Below, one piece after another: positions 43,772-53,112 of a stretch of 53,347 nucleotides of DNA. A model generated the notes under the pieces. That model saw only the letters and a list, made by a program, of their open reading frames with translations. It made no database searches and had not been told where the DNA came from. Numbering within the stretch: the first letter of the stretch is position 1; the number at the start of each line of letters is the position of its first letter. A program made the translations under genes and the position numbers. The DNA is from Sulfuricella sp. (GTDB lineage Bacteria; Pseudomonadota; Gammaproteobacteria; Burkholderiales; Sulfuricellaceae), in contig JBAZID010000017.1 of assembly GCA_041651995.1 (NCBI GenBank), positions 1-53,347 of the forward strand, in the 5' to 3' direction.

Positions 43772-44127
43772 TCCTTGCCGTATTTGATGCGGAGCCGCTT
43801 CACTTCCTCGTTGTAGCGGCTCTGGTAATGGTTCGATCTCAGATTGGGATCAGCGGAATCGTGAAGTTTCTGGTTAGGGCAGGCTTCGACCTCCCTGACC
43901 ATCAATTCCACCAGGGATTTCAACGCATGGCAGGCAGATTCGCGCTGCACAACAATATCAACCAGCTGATCAATGGTATTGTCGAGTTCCGCAATTTGCT
44001 GTTCAGACTCTTCCTTGTCAGCCTGAAGCCGAACCAGCTGGGCTCTCAGTTCATGCACCATACGGCGGTAATCCTCGATGGATTCCGCCACACCGTACAT
44101 GCCAGAAATATCGGAAGATCTGACCAT
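43768..44127 (-). CDS. Coiled-coil hypothetical protein
   Basis: 119 residues, mostly heptad-repeat helix (MVHELRAQLVRLQADKEESEQQIAELDNTIDQLVDIVV) with a basic C-terminus (YQSRYNEEVKRLRIKYGKD). No family was recognised. It is divergent from the adhesin-like gene and convergent with the ankyrin gene. Confidence 0.68.
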   Translation of the reverse strand: MVRSSDISGMYGVAESIEDYRRMVHELRAQLVRLQADKEESEQQIAELDNTIDQLVDIVVQRESACHALKSLVELMVREVEACPNQKLHDSADPNLRSNHYQSRYNEEVKRLRIKYGKD

Positions 44128-44211
44128 GAACGCCTTTCGACTTGGTTGCTGCGGGCTATAGGGTCTTGTATATTAGCATCAAATTTTGCTCTGGCGCGCA
44201 AGCGAAACCTC

Positions 44212-44832
44212 ATGAATCCGGCATTTCTCCTCCTTGCAGCTCTGCTGCTTCCTGTATCACCCGCCATGGCAGGTAACTGGCACGCTCTGCAAAATACTTC
44301 TCAAGAATTACTTGAAGCAGGTGAGCCCCAGCTTGAGACCAGCGCAGATAACGCACAAGACAAATCCAGGAAGAAGGACAAGAAGCTGAAAGTCTGGAGC
44401 AAAATCACGTTTTCCCGCCCGGAGCAGGCAAGGCCCGGCGATTTTTATTACGCCTCTGCCAAATCTCTTTTGGCCATCAATTGCATCCAGCGCACACACC
44501 GGTTGTTGCAGAAAATCTATTACGCCGCAGATGGGCAGGAAATAAAATCCGTGTATTACGGTGAAGATGAAAAAATCAAATTCACCGTCCCTGACTCGGC
44601 CGAAGAGCGGGTTTTGAACTTTTCCTGCGCATTCAAAGTTGCAAAAGCAGAAAACCAGCCCCCCAGACGCGCACAGACAAAACCCGCCGAACCTAAAGAA
44701 AAATCCCCCATCACCAGCAAAGCAGCACAGAAACCTGAGGTCAAGGCTGCCTCAAACAGCAAGTCCTCCACCCCAACAATACCCCCCGCAAGCAAGCCCA
44801 AGGATAGTGCTGCAGAAAAGCAAAAGCGATGA
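44212..44832 (+). CDS. Secreted surface-adhesin-E-like protein with a low-complexity tail
   Basis: 206 residues from ATG 44212 with a signal peptide (MNPAFLLLAALLLPVSPAMA). The folded part contains VWSKITFSRPEQ, FYYASAKSLLAINCIQRTHRLLQKIYYAADGQEIKSVYY and the C at LNFSCAFKV, the pattern of surface-adhesin E-like proteins with one disulphide (about C94/C142). The last 60 residues are a K/P/S/A-rich disordered tail. The role is unknown. It is convergent with gluQ. Confidence 0.75.
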   Translation: MNPAFLLLAALLLPVSPAMAGNWHALQNTSQELLEAGEPQLETSADNAQDKSRKKDKKLKVWSKITFSRPEQARPGDFYYASAKSLLAINCIQRTHRLLQKIYYAADGQEIKSVYYGEDEKIKFTVPDSAEERVLNFSCAFKVAKAENQPPRRAQTKPAEPKEKSPITSKAAQKPEVKAASNSKSSTPTIPPASKPKDSAAEKQKR

Positions 44833-44838
44833 GCACTG

Positions 44839-45771
44839 CTACTGGGCAGAACGTATACGCTGTGGTGGAATTTTATGTACCGCCCAATTTGCTATTGCCC
44901 ACGACCAGAAATCCGCCAAATCCGCACTTGCCAAACCAAGCGGAGGACTCTGCCCGAGAAACTCCAGAACCCTGAACAACTGGGCTACAGGCTCCCGTGA
45001 ATTCAGGGCTGGCGCCAGAGTCTGCTTGCTCAGCTTTTCCCCTTGCGCATTCACAGCTACCGGCAGATGAAGATAAGAAGGGATTGAAAGCTGGAGCAAA
45101 TGCTGCAAATAAATTTGCCGCGGCGTGGATTCAAGAATGTCCGCTCCGCGCACAACATGGGTAATGCCTTGCTCCGCATCATCCACCACCACCGCCAACT
45201 GGTAAGCGAACAAACCATCCGCCCGGAGCAAAACAAAGTCACCCACATCTGTTTCCAGGTGCTGCCCATAATCGCCCAATAAACGGTCACAAAAGTGGAT
45301 GGGTTTATTGTCCGTTACCAGGCGCAAGGCATGAATTGCCTTCCCGTCGCGCATGCCATGCCGGCAGCGGCCCGGGTAAACCAGCCCGGATGACGGCCCG
45401 GGAGCAGAATCAGCAATTTCTCGCCTCGAACAATTGCAGGGATACAATGCTCCCTGTTGCTGCAAATTTTCCAGGGCAGCACGGTATGCCTCCCCACGCC
45501 GGCTTTGATACATCACCTCCCCGTCCCAGAACAAACCAAACGCCTCCAGCATTCGCAATATGTCGTCCGCAGCTCCTGCCACCACCCGTGGTGGATCCAA
45601 ATCTTCCATTCGTACGAGCCACGCTCCCTGACAGGAACGGGCATCAAGGAAGCTGCCGACGGCCGCCACCAGCGAGCCGAAATGCAAGACCCCCGTTGGC
45701 GAGGGAGCGAAGCGGCCACGGTAATGGGAAATTTTTGTGCTCACAGGAGGGATTTTGCACCAGAAGAACAT
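44839..45771 (-). CDS. gluQ: Glutamyl-Q tRNA(Asp) synthetase
   Basis: Attaches glutamate to queuosine of tRNA(Asp); a GluRS paralogue lacking the anticodon domain. The class I signature is RGRFAPSPTGVLHFGSLVAA, with LVRMEDLDPPR. Zinc ligands are CNCSRREI and the later YPGRC. The KMSKS equivalent is EKLSKQT. Start choice is open: ATG 45769-45771 (MFFWCK), ATGs further upstream (45807) or GTG 45742-45744; none has a strong Shine-Dalgarno sequence. It is divergent from the nitroreductase gene. Confidence 0.94.
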   Translation of the reverse strand: MFFWCKIPPVSTKISHYRGRFAPSPTGVLHFGSLVAAVGSFLDARSCQGAWLVRMEDLDPPRVVAGAADDILRMLEAFGLFWDGEVMYQSRRGEAYRAALENLQQQGALYPCNCSRREIADSAPGPSSGLVYPGRCRHGMRDGKAIHALRLVTDNKPIHFCDRLLGDYGQHLETDVGDFVLLRADGLFAYQLAVVVDDAEQGITHVVRGADILESTPRQIYLQHLLQLSIPSYLHLPVAVNAQGEKLSKQTLAPALNSREPVAQLFRVLEFLGQSPPLGLASADLADFWSWAIANWAVHKIPPQRIRSAQ

Positions 45772-45853
45772 CGCAGACAAAATTTGCGCATTGAGACCTA
45801 TCATCAAAATCGGCTAACATACGCAACCAGCAGGCAATGAACAAGGAAGCCCA

Positions 45854-46462
45854 ATGCAACACAAATCCGCCACAACAGCCGCACCAATCAACGACATCAT
45901 CACCAAACGATGGAGTTGCCGGGCATTCGATGCGGCAAAGCCCGTCAGCCAGGATCAGGTCATCTCGCTGCTTGAAGCCGCACGCTGGGCACCTTCATGC
46001 TTTGGCGACGAGCCTTGGCGCTTTATTGTATGGAACCGGAACCGTGATGCCACCGCATGGCAGAAAGCGTTCGATTGCCTGGTGGAATGGAACCAGAACT
46101 GGGTCAAGAATGCCCCTGTACTGCTCCTTGTAACGGCCAACAGTCTTTTTCGCAAGAATGGCAAGCCAAATGGATGGGGTCAGTATGATACGGGTGCCGC
46201 AGCCGAAAACTTGTGTCTGCAGGCTGTCTCATTGGGCCTGATGGCTCATCAAATGGGCGGCTTTGATGCAGACAAGATTCGGCATGAATTTGATATTCCA
46301 GAGCAGTTCACCTGTATGGCCATGATCGCCGTCGGTTATCAGGGCGAGGAAACCGTCCTAAACGATGAACTCAAGGAGCTGGAACTCGCACCTCGCGAGC
46401 GCACGCCACTTGGTGAACATTTCTTTGAAGGTGCGTGGGGCGCGCCAATCCGGACGAAATAG
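45854..46462 (+). CDS. Nitroreductase-family FMN protein
   Basis: 202-residue nitroreductase fold: INDIITKRWSCRAFDAAKPVSQDQVISLLEAARWAPSCFGDEPWRF at the FMN-binding N-terminus, then GQYDTGAAAENLCLQAVSLGLMAHQMGGFD. It probably reduces nitro compounds or quinones with NAD(P)H. AAGGAAGCCCA lies upstream of the ATG. No operon partner is evident. Confidence 0.92.
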   Translation: MQHKSATTAAPINDIITKRWSCRAFDAAKPVSQDQVISLLEAARWAPSCFGDEPWRFIVWNRNRDATAWQKAFDCLVEWNQNWVKNAPVLLLVTANSLFRKNGKPNGWGQYDTGAAAENLCLQAVSLGLMAHQMGGFDADKIRHEFDIPEQFTCMAMIAVGYQGEETVLNDELKELELAPRERTPLGEHFFEGAWGAPIRTK

Positions 46463-46534
46463 CATCATCCAGCCCTTTTCATTCAAGTTGGAAACGTGCT
46501 TAAATAATCAAAATGCCCCACGAGGAGAATAATA

Positions 46535-46804
46535 ATGGCCGATTCCACATATACATCTGAAATTGAAAAGAATTTTCCACGAATTGTGGAAAAGATCATC
46601 ATGCTTTGGGGACACGAGAGTGTTGCCGCATTCCTGAGCCATTTATTGATTGACGATCGCGGCGACCGACAAGGATTTAACGGCGAGATCATGGCTGAAA
46701 TCATGTTCCTCAATAACCTGTACGAGGACATGCAAAGAGACAAAACCCCTCAAACAGGTCAAGCCATCTGGGAAAATCCACTCATCAAGAACCTGAACAA
46801 CTAG
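46535..46804 (+). CDS. Conserved hypothetical protein (89 aa)
   Basis: Soluble helical protein: EIEKNFPRIVEKIIMLWGHESVAAFLSHLLIDDRGDRQGFNGEIMAEIMFLNNLYEDM. GAGGAGAATAAT before the ATG is a strong Shine-Dalgarno sequence. Aromatic and acidic positions look conserved-like, and no membrane segment is seen. It lies between nitroreductase and the convergent truB. No family is recognised. Confidence 0.75.
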   Translation: MADSTYTSEIEKNFPRIVEKIIMLWGHESVAAFLSHLLIDDRGDRQGFNGEIMAEIMFLNNLYEDMQRDKTPQTGQAIWENPLIKNLNN

Positions 46805-46816
46805 GAATTTTACCGC

Positions 46817-47728
46817 CTAAGGATTTTTTTCAGTCAAAATCAATCTTCTGGGCGCAATTTTACCCTCATCGGTTATTTCCCCCAAGCCCAGGAAAACATG
46901 CCCGGGCCCATATAAACTAACAGGTCCTTTTTCAGATTGCCCTGCCTGCCATACCTGCTGACCCTGCTGAATATAGTAAGCGCTTTCGCTATCCAGCGTT
47001 ACTTTCGGTAGCCCTTCAAGCAAGCAATCACAGGGAAGCAGCGTTGCATCACGCTGTTCTGGCGTCATCAACTCCAACTGCGACAGGCTGAACGCATCGG
47101 ACAAAGTGAATTTCCCTGTTTCAATGCGCCGCAATGCAATCATATGCGCACCGCACCCCAGAGCCGCACCGATATCTTCACCCAGCACACGAATGTACGT
47201 TCCCTTGCTGCAATGCACAGTAACATTCAACTCATCGCCGGAAAAGGCATCAAGAGTCAAGCTGTAGATCATCACATCACGTGGCTCACGATGGATTTCA
47301 ATACCGGCCCTGGCATAGGTGTAAAGTGCCTTGCCCTGGTGTTTCAGTGCTGAGTGCATAGGGGGCATTTGTTTGATGGGGCCAACGAAAGTTTTCAGTA
47401 CCATCTCCACATCATTGCGAGAAGCGGTAACCGGTTGCTGGCTGAGAATTTCTCCTTCGCTATCGCCAGTATTTGTGGTGGCTCCAAGTCTGAATCGTGC
47501 CTGGTAGCGCTTGTTGGCATCGAGAAGGTAGTGGGAGAATTTGGTTGCCTCTCCAAAACACACGGGCAGGAGGCCCGTTGCTATTGGATCAAGGTTGCCG
47601 GTATGGCCAGCCTTCTCGGCTTGAAAAAGCCTCTTGACCTGCTGCAGCGCGGTGTTGGAGCTAATGCCATGCGCCTTGTCAAGCAGCAGTACACCACTGA
47701 CCGCCCGCTTGATGCGCTTGAACTGCAC
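46817..47728 (-). CDS. truB: tRNA pseudouridine(55) synthase TruB
   Basis: Makes pseudouridine-55 in the T-loop of most tRNAs. 303 residues, GTG start overlapping the rbfA stop by one base. The catalytic aspartate is D47 in KAGHTGNLDPIATGLLPVCFGEA. Other segments are RYQARFRLGATTNTGD and VHCSKGTYIRVLGEDIG. It is the last gene of rimP-nusA-infB-rbfA-truB, the conserved order. Confidence 0.97.
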   Translation of the reverse strand: MQFKRIKRAVSGVLLLDKAHGISSNTALQQVKRLFQAEKAGHTGNLDPIATGLLPVCFGEATKFSHYLLDANKRYQARFRLGATTNTGDSEGEILSQQPVTASRNDVEMVLKTFVGPIKQMPPMHSALKHQGKALYTYARAGIEIHREPRDVMIYSLTLDAFSGDELNVTVHCSKGTYIRVLGEDIGAALGCGAHMIALRRIETGKFTLSDAFSLSQLELMTPEQRDATLLPCDCLLEGLPKVTLDSESAYYIQQGQQVWQAGQSEKGPVSLYGPGHVFLGLGEITDEGKIAPRRLILTEKNP

Positions 47729-48108
47729 TAGTTATCTTCCTGCGACGGCTTGTCGCCCTCCAGTGCCACCGCTTCTTCTATCAGATGTGACAACTGGACC
47801 CCGCGCTCTACCGAGCTATCGAAGACAAAATGCAATTGCGGCATGATCCGAAGACGCATGCGATGAGCAAGCTGACTACGCAAATAGCCCGCTGCCCGAT
47901 TCAAGCCCGCAAGCGTCTCATCAAGCGAATGCCCCTGGCTCAACAAAGTAAAGTAAACCTTGGCATGCGAGTAGTCAGGCGTAACCTCAACATCCGTCAA
48001 GGTCACCATGCCAACGCGCGGATCCTTGACCTCAAGCTGTATCAGTTCAGCCAGTTCGCGCTGAATCTGCTCGGCCACCCGGCGCGGGCGTGAATGGTCT
48101 TTAGGCAT
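47728..48108 (-). CDS. rbfA: Ribosome-binding factor A
   Basis: 126-residue KH-like protein for 30S maturation: RVAEQIQRELAELIQLEVKDPRVGMVTLTDVEVTPDYSHAKVYFTLL. It is between infB and truB, spaced 22 bp from infB and overlapping truB by one base. Confidence 0.97.
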   Translation of the reverse strand: MPKDHSRPRRVAEQIQRELAELIQLEVKDPRVGMVTLTDVEVTPDYSHAKVYFTLLSQGHSLDETLAGLNRAAGYLRSQLAHRMRLRIMPQLHFVFDSSVERGVQLSHLIEEAVALEGDKPSQEDN

Positions 48109-48130
48109 AAGTATTGGCTCCCAAATTAGC

Positions 48131-50878
48131 TTACAGGGTACGCGCCACTTCTACCATTTCGTAGACTTCAAGCTGGTCCCCGACTTCAATATCATTGAAG
48201 TTCTTCAGGGACAGGCCGCATTCGTATCCAGACTTGACTTCCTTGACATCGTCCTTGAAACGTTTCAGGGAATCAAGTTCGCCCGTATGCACCACAACGT
48301 TGCTGCGCAGTACGCGTACCGTGGCGCCACGTTTCACGACTCCATCGAGCACATAGCAACCCGCAACCGTACCAATTTTGGTGATGCGGAAGACATTGCG
48401 CACTTCAACCAGACCTATGACATTTTCCTTGCGCTCTGGCGGCAACATACCAGAAAGAGCAGCCTTAATCTCATCCACAGCCTCGTAAATGATGTTGTAG
48501 TAATGCACGTCCACACCAGAAGACTGGATCAGCTTTCTGGCCACAGAATCGGCACGGCTATTGAAACCAATCACTACCGCCTTGGAAGCAATCGCCAGGT
48601 TAATATCCGATTCCGTGATCGCACCCACGCCACTATGAATTACGTTAACCTTGACCTCGGTCGTGGACAGCTTTTGCAACGAATGAATCAGTGCCTCATA
48701 AGACCCCTGAACGTCGGCCTTGATGATGAGAGGCAGCGTTTTGACTTCGCCTTCACCAATTTGATCAAACATGTTTTCAAGCTTGGCTGCTTGCTGTTTG
48801 GCAAGTTTTACATCACGGAACTTGCCTTGACGGAACAGGGCAATTTCACGAGCCTTTCGTTCGTCCGTAATAACATTGGCTTCCTCGCCGGCCATCGGAA
48901 CTTCCGATAGGCCCTGAATTTCAACCGGAATAGAAGGGCCAGCTTCCTTCACCGGAACGCCATTCTCATCCAGCATTGCTCTTACACGACCAAATACCGC
49001 ACCCGCAAGCAACATATCACCCTGGCGTAGCGTTCCACTTTGCACAATGATCGTAGCCACTGGACCGCGCCCCTTGTCCAGGCGGGCATCAATGACCAGA
49101 CCCTTGGCTGGCGATGTACGGGATGCTTTTAGTTCCAGCACTTCAGACTGCAAAGCCACACCTTCAAGAAGTGCATCCACGCCTTGACCCGTTTTTGCCG
49201 AAACCTCAACAAACATGGCATCACCGCCCCAATCTTCAGGAACCACACCCTGTGAACTCAATTCCTGCTTGATTCTCTCCGGATTAGCCTCAGGTTTGTC
49301 AATCTTGTTGACTGCCACCACAATCGGCACGCCCGCAGCCTTGGCGTGATGAATCGCCTCAATCGTTTGCGGCATCACCCCGTCATCGGCAGCAACGACC
49401 AGAATAACCACGTCAGTTGCCTTGGCACCACGAGCACGCAATGCTGTAAAGGCCTCATGACCTGGAGTATCAAGGAAGGTCACCATGCCACTTGGAGTTT
49501 CAACATGGTAAGCGCCAATATGCTGAGTAATGCCACCCGCCTCTCCATGAGCAACGCGAGTACGGCGAATATAGTCCAGCAAGGATGTTTTACCATGGTC
49601 AACGTGGCCCATCACCGTGACAACGGGTGCGCGTGGCTCAAGGACGACCTCGTGATGCTCGTTTGATTCTTCAAGGAAAGCCTCAGGATTATCCAATGCG
49701 GCTGGTTTGGCGACATGGCCCATTTCCTCGACAACGATCATCGCTGTGTCTTGATCAATCACCTGGTTAATAGTGACCATCATTCCCATCTTCATCATGG
49801 TTTTGATGACTTCTGCTGCTTTGACTGCCATTTTCTGTGCTAGTGCAGCAACAGTGATAGTCTCAGGCACAAGAACTTCATGCACAATGCGCTCGGTCGG
49901 CATCTCGAAAGCATGCTGGGCATCTGATTGCTGACGATGTGCCTTATCCTTGCGACCACCGCGCCAACTGCCAGCACTACCAGTATCCCCTCGCACTCTG
50001 AGACCACGCTTCTTATTCTTGTCATCAGACCAAGTAGTCTCTTTCTGCTTTTTAACACCTTTTTTCTCGGCTTTGGCAGCTTTCTCTTCTGGCGTAACAG
50101 CAGGTTTATGTAAAGTTCCTTCGCTCAGAGCCGCCTGTGCGGCCTGCGCAGCCACAGCAGTTGCCGCTTTAGCCGCGGCATCATCAGCCACACGCTTTTG
50201 CTCGCGCTCTTGCTTTTCACGCAATTCAGCGCTTTGACGCGCAAACAATGCAGCCTGGCGACGAGCCTCTTCCTCACGTTTGGCTATTTGTGCCGCATCC
50301 AGAATCGGCGCACGTATTGTCCGCGGCTGGGAAGCTTCCTTAACCTGGGGGGCTTCTTCAGATGGAGCGGCTTCCGCAGTTAGTGGCGCAACCTCCGGCA
50401 ACAGGGTAACTTCAGCCTCAGGCAAACTGACCACCTCCGGCACCTCTGCGATCTCTTGCACCTGATCAGCCTCAAAAACAGGCAACAAATGAGTTTCTTC
50501 CGCTGCTGTAACCTGAGTCTCGGCCTGATCATCCAAAATTTTGGGCACTTCCATGGTCTCGGGCGCAGCTTCGTCAACAGCATCACGCTTAACAAAAACA
50601 CGCTTCTTCTTAACCTCGACTTGAATCGTTCTAGCCTTGCCCGAACTATCGGATTTCTTGATCTCCGTCGTTTCCCGCCGCGTCAATGTAATCTTGCTCT
50701 TGGATTCCTTTGCACCATGCGAACGACGCAAATATTCGAGCAATTGAGATTTGTCCTGCTCAGTCAACAAATCTTCACTGGCGTACTTGTTAACACCAGC
50801 GGAGCGCAATTGATCAAGCAATGTTGCAGCAGGCAAACCCAATTCAGTAGCGAATTGCGTAACATTAATTTGTGCCAT
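48131..50878 (-). CDS. infB: Translation initiation factor IF-2
   Basis: 915-residue GTPase that delivers initiator tRNA. N-terminal IF2N (INVTQFATELGLPAATLLDQLRSAGV) is followed by a long charged linker (about 60-300), a second IF2N (TVAALAQKMAVKAAEVIKTMMKMG), then the G domain with VTVMGHVDHGKT (about 420-431), DTPGHEAF and NKID. Domains II-IV end with YECGLSLKNFNDIEVGDQLEVYEMVEVAR. It is downstream of nusA by 24 bp and less GC-rich than the window average. Confidence 0.98.
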   Translation of the reverse strand: MAQINVTQFATELGLPAATLLDQLRSAGVNKYASEDLLTEQDKSQLLEYLRRSHGAKESKSKITLTRRETTEIKKSDSSGKARTIQVEVKKKRVFVKRDAVDEAAPETMEVPKILDDQAETQVTAAEETHLLPVFEADQVQEIAEVPEVVSLPEAEVTLLPEVAPLTAEAAPSEEAPQVKEASQPRTIRAPILDAAQIAKREEEARRQAALFARQSAELREKQEREQKRVADDAAAKAATAVAAQAAQAALSEGTLHKPAVTPEEKAAKAEKKGVKKQKETTWSDDKNKKRGLRVRGDTGSAGSWRGGRKDKAHRQQSDAQHAFEMPTERIVHEVLVPETITVAALAQKMAVKAAEVIKTMMKMGMMVTINQVIDQDTAMIVVEEMGHVAKPAALDNPEAFLEESNEHHEVVLEPRAPVVTVMGHVDHGKTSLLDYIRRTRVAHGEAGGITQHIGAYHVETPSGMVTFLDTPGHEAFTALRARGAKATDVVILVVAADDGVMPQTIEAIHHAKAAGVPIVVAVNKIDKPEANPERIKQELSSQGVVPEDWGGDAMFVEVSAKTGQGVDALLEGVALQSEVLELKASRTSPAKGLVIDARLDKGRGPVATIIVQSGTLRQGDMLLAGAVFGRVRAMLDENGVPVKEAGPSIPVEIQGLSEVPMAGEEANVITDERKAREIALFRQGKFRDVKLAKQQAAKLENMFDQIGEGEVKTLPLIIKADVQGSYEALIHSLQKLSTTEVKVNVIHSGVGAITESDINLAIASKAVVIGFNSRADSVARKLIQSSGVDVHYYNIIYEAVDEIKAALSGMLPPERKENVIGLVEVRNVFRITKIGTVAGCYVLDGVVKRGATVRVLRSNVVVHTGELDSLKRFKDDVKEVKSGYECGLSLKNFNDIEVGDQLEVYEMVEVARTL

Positions 50879-50902
50879 TTTCAGGCCTCCTGTTCTTATA
50901 TT

Positions 50903-52375
50903 TTATGCAAACCACGGGGCGCGGGCGGTCATAATCAATTGTTTGGCACGTTCATCATCCATACCGGTAATCTCAACCAGATCATCCACAGCGAGATCAG
51001 CAAGATCCTCCAGCGTTATAACCCCCTGGCTCGCCAATACCCCTGCGGTTTCATTATCCATCCCCTCCATCTTGAGAAGGCTTTCAGCGGCATTTTCGAG
51101 TTTTTCTTCACTAACAATCGCTTCAGTCAGCAACGCATTTCGTGCACGACTGCGAAGTTCATTAACGGTGCCCTCATCCAAAGCCTCAATTTCAAGCATC
51201 TCGGCCAAGGGAACATAAGCCACCTCTTCTAAGGTGTTAAAGCCTTCCTGAATCAGGATATCAGCGACTTCCTCATCAACATCCAACTTCAACATGAAGA
51301 TCTGCCGGATAGATGAATATTCCTCTTCGCTCTTCTGCTCAGCCTCTTCTACCGTCATGATGTTCAGATTCCAGCCGGTCAGTTCCGAAGCCAAACGTAC
51401 ATTTTGGCCACTACGGCCAATCGCCATTGCCAGTTGTTCTTCTTCAACGACCACATCCATATGATGCTTATCTTCATCGACAACAATACTGCTGACTTCG
51501 GCTGGAGCCAGAGCCCCAATAACAAATTGTGCAGGATCTGGAGACCACAATATGATATCGACACGCTCTCCGCCAAGCTCACCGGTTACAGCCTGAACAC
51601 GCGAACCCCTCATGCCGACGCAAGTACCGATGGGATCAATTCGTTGATCATTTGATTTAACGGCAATTTTTGCCCGCATACCAGGATCACGCGCTGCAGC
51701 ACGAATCTCCAGTAAGCCTTCTTCAATTTCAGGAACCTCAAGCTCAAATAGCTTGACAATAAATTCAGGCACGACTCTTGACAAAATTAACTGCGGACCT
51801 CGACTACCACGCTCAATACGTAATAGATATGCACGTACACGATCTCCAATCCGCAAATTTTCCTTTGGAATCATCTGATCCCGTGGCAAAAAGGCCTCAA
51901 GCCGACCTGATTCGATAATTGCACTGCCACGTTCCATCCGCTTGATAACACCAGTAACCAGGTGCTCTTTACGAGCAAGAAAATCGTTCAATATCTGTTC
52001 ACGCTCGGCTTCACGGATTTTCTGCAAAATAACTTGTTTTGCAGCTTGCGCTCCAATTCTGCCAAATTCAACGGGTTCAAGTGCCTGCTCAATAAAATCA
52101 CCTAATTGAGCATCAGATTTCTGCTTTACTGCATCTTCGACTGAAATCTGGCTCTCTGCAAACTCCACTGAGTCGTCAGCAATCACCTCCCAACGGCGAA
52201 AAGTCTCGTATTCACCCGAAGATCTATCGATAGAAACACGAACATCAACATCACCATGAAAACGCTTTTTTGTAGCAGAAGCCAGCGCGAGTTCTAGTGC
52301 ATCAAAAACCACTTCCTTATCGACATTTTTCTCACGGGCCAATGCGTCAACCACCAGCAACACTTCACGACTCAT
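50903..52375 (-). CDS. nusA: Transcription termination/antitermination factor NusA
   Basis: 490-residue RNA polymerase factor. The N-terminal domain (EVLLVVDALAREKNVDKEVVFDALELALASATKKR) is followed by S1 (VTGVIKRMERGSAIIESGRLEAFLPRDQMI), KH1/KH2 (RIDPIGTCVGMRGSRVQAVTGELGGERVDII and AIGRSGQNVRLASELTGW), and two C-terminal acidic HhH repeats, the length of the two-repeat proteobacterial type. It follows rimP with a 59-bp gap. NusA autoregulation through leader terminators is known in E. coli. Confidence 0.98.
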   Translation of the reverse strand: MSREVLLVVDALAREKNVDKEVVFDALELALASATKKRFHGDVDVRVSIDRSSGEYETFRRWEVIADDSVEFAESQISVEDAVKQKSDAQLGDFIEQALEPVEFGRIGAQAAKQVILQKIREAEREQILNDFLARKEHLVTGVIKRMERGSAIIESGRLEAFLPRDQMIPKENLRIGDRVRAYLLRIERGSRGPQLILSRVVPEFIVKLFELEVPEIEEGLLEIRAAARDPGMRAKIAVKSNDQRIDPIGTCVGMRGSRVQAVTGELGGERVDIILWSPDPAQFVIGALAPAEVSSIVVDEDKHHMDVVVEEEQLAMAIGRSGQNVRLASELTGWNLNIMTVEEAEQKSEEEYSSIRQIFMLKLDVDEEVADILIQEGFNTLEEVAYVPLAEMLEIEALDEGTVNELRSRARNALLTEAIVSEEKLENAAESLLKMEGMDNETAGVLASQGVITLEDLADLAVDDLVEITGMDDERAKQLIMTARAPWFA

Positions 52376-52434
52376 ACAACCTCCGATTTATCATTCGGCC
52401 AAATCTATCAAAATTTGTTATATTTTCAAATAAA

Positions 52435-52866
52435 TCAGAATTTAGGCACCAATCTCGCTTTATCTATATTCTCAAAATCGAATTGCATCACATTTCCATC
52501 AACTTCAATTTTCAGATTTTCATTCTCGACACCTTTGAGAATACCCTCAAATTTTTTCCGGCCATGTATCGGAATGCGCAACTTCAACGATGCAGTTTCC
52601 CCTTCAAAACGTATAAAATCTGCCAACTTTTTTAAAGGCCGATCCAATCCTGGAGATGAAACCTCGAGCCGGTCATATTCAAAATCCATTTCTACAGCAA
52701 GTAATCTTGAAATATGATTACTAACTAAAGCACAGTCATCAATATTTATTCCGTCTGGCTTATCAATAAACAAACGCAGTAATTTCCCACGATTACCAAT
52801 TTCCAGATCAACCATCTCGTAACCAAGTCCACTCAGCGTAGATTCAAGCAATGAATATAGTTCCAT
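52435..52866 (-). CDS. rimP: Ribosome maturation factor RimP
   Basis: 143 residues from ATG 52864-52866, chosen for GTGAGGTT upstream; the frame stays open to 52971. Family segments are LYSLLESTLSGLGYEMVDLEI, GINIDDCALVSNHISRLL and YDRLEVSSPGLDRPLKK. It opens the rimP-nusA-infB operon. It is visibly AT-rich compared with the first 40 kb of the window. Confidence 0.95.
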   Translation of the reverse strand: MELYSLLESTLSGLGYEMVDLEIGNRGKLLRLFIDKPDGINIDDCALVSNHISRLLAVEMDFEYDRLEVSSPGLDRPLKKLADFIRFEGETASLKLRIPIHGRKKFEGILKGVENENLKIEVDGNVMQFDFENIDKARLVPKF

Positions 52867-52881
52867 AACCTCACCACAAAT

Positions 52882-52909
52882 AAAAAATGGGCCCCGTGGC
52901 CCACCTTTA
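52882..52909 (-). terminator. Terminator-like hairpin in the rimP leader (possible attenuator)
   Basis: On the minus strand TGGGCC (52898-52903) pairs with GGCCCA (52888-52893), followed by TTTTTTA. It lies between the extended -10 promoter at 52918 and the rimP start, so it would act inside the 5' leader. Confidence 0.55.
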
Positions 52910-52917
52910 TTTTTTAT

Positions 52918-52926
52918 ATTATAGCA
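52918..52926 (-). promoter_or_regulatory. Extended -10 promoter of rimP-nusA-infB
   Basis: TGCTATAAT on the minus strand (TGn plus perfect TATAAT). A TTGCCA lies 19 bp upstream as a weak -35. Transcription would start about 45 bp before the rimP ATG. Confidence 0.65.
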
Positions 52927-52951
52927 AAAAAGCAACAACTTCTGGCAAATC

Positions 52952-52988
52952 AAAAAAAAACCCTCTGCCAATTGGAGCAGAGGGTTCT
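52952..52988 (-). terminator. Rho-independent terminator of the rRNA operon
   Basis: AACCCTCTGC (on the minus strand from 52986 to 52977) pairs with GCAGAGGGTT (52968-52959) around an 8-base loop, followed by nine T (52952-52960). It is just past the 5S gene. Confidence 0.93.
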
Positions 52989-52998
52989 TTATAAGGAG

Positions 52999-53112
52999 CT
53001 TGGCGGTGACCTACTTTCACATGCGAGGTGCACACTATCATCGGCGCTAAGTCGTTTCACGGTCCTGTTCGGAATGGGAAGGGGTGGTTCCAACTTGCTA
53101 TGGCCGCCAAGC
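52999..53112 (-). rRNA. rrf: 5S ribosomal RNA
   Basis: About 114 nt. The ends GCTTGGCGGCCATAGC and GGTCACCGCCAAGC pair as helix I. Internal blocks CCATTCCGAACAGG and GTGTGCACCTCGCATGTGAAAGTAGG are typical for 5S. It is downstream of 23S on the same strand. Confidence 0.96.
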
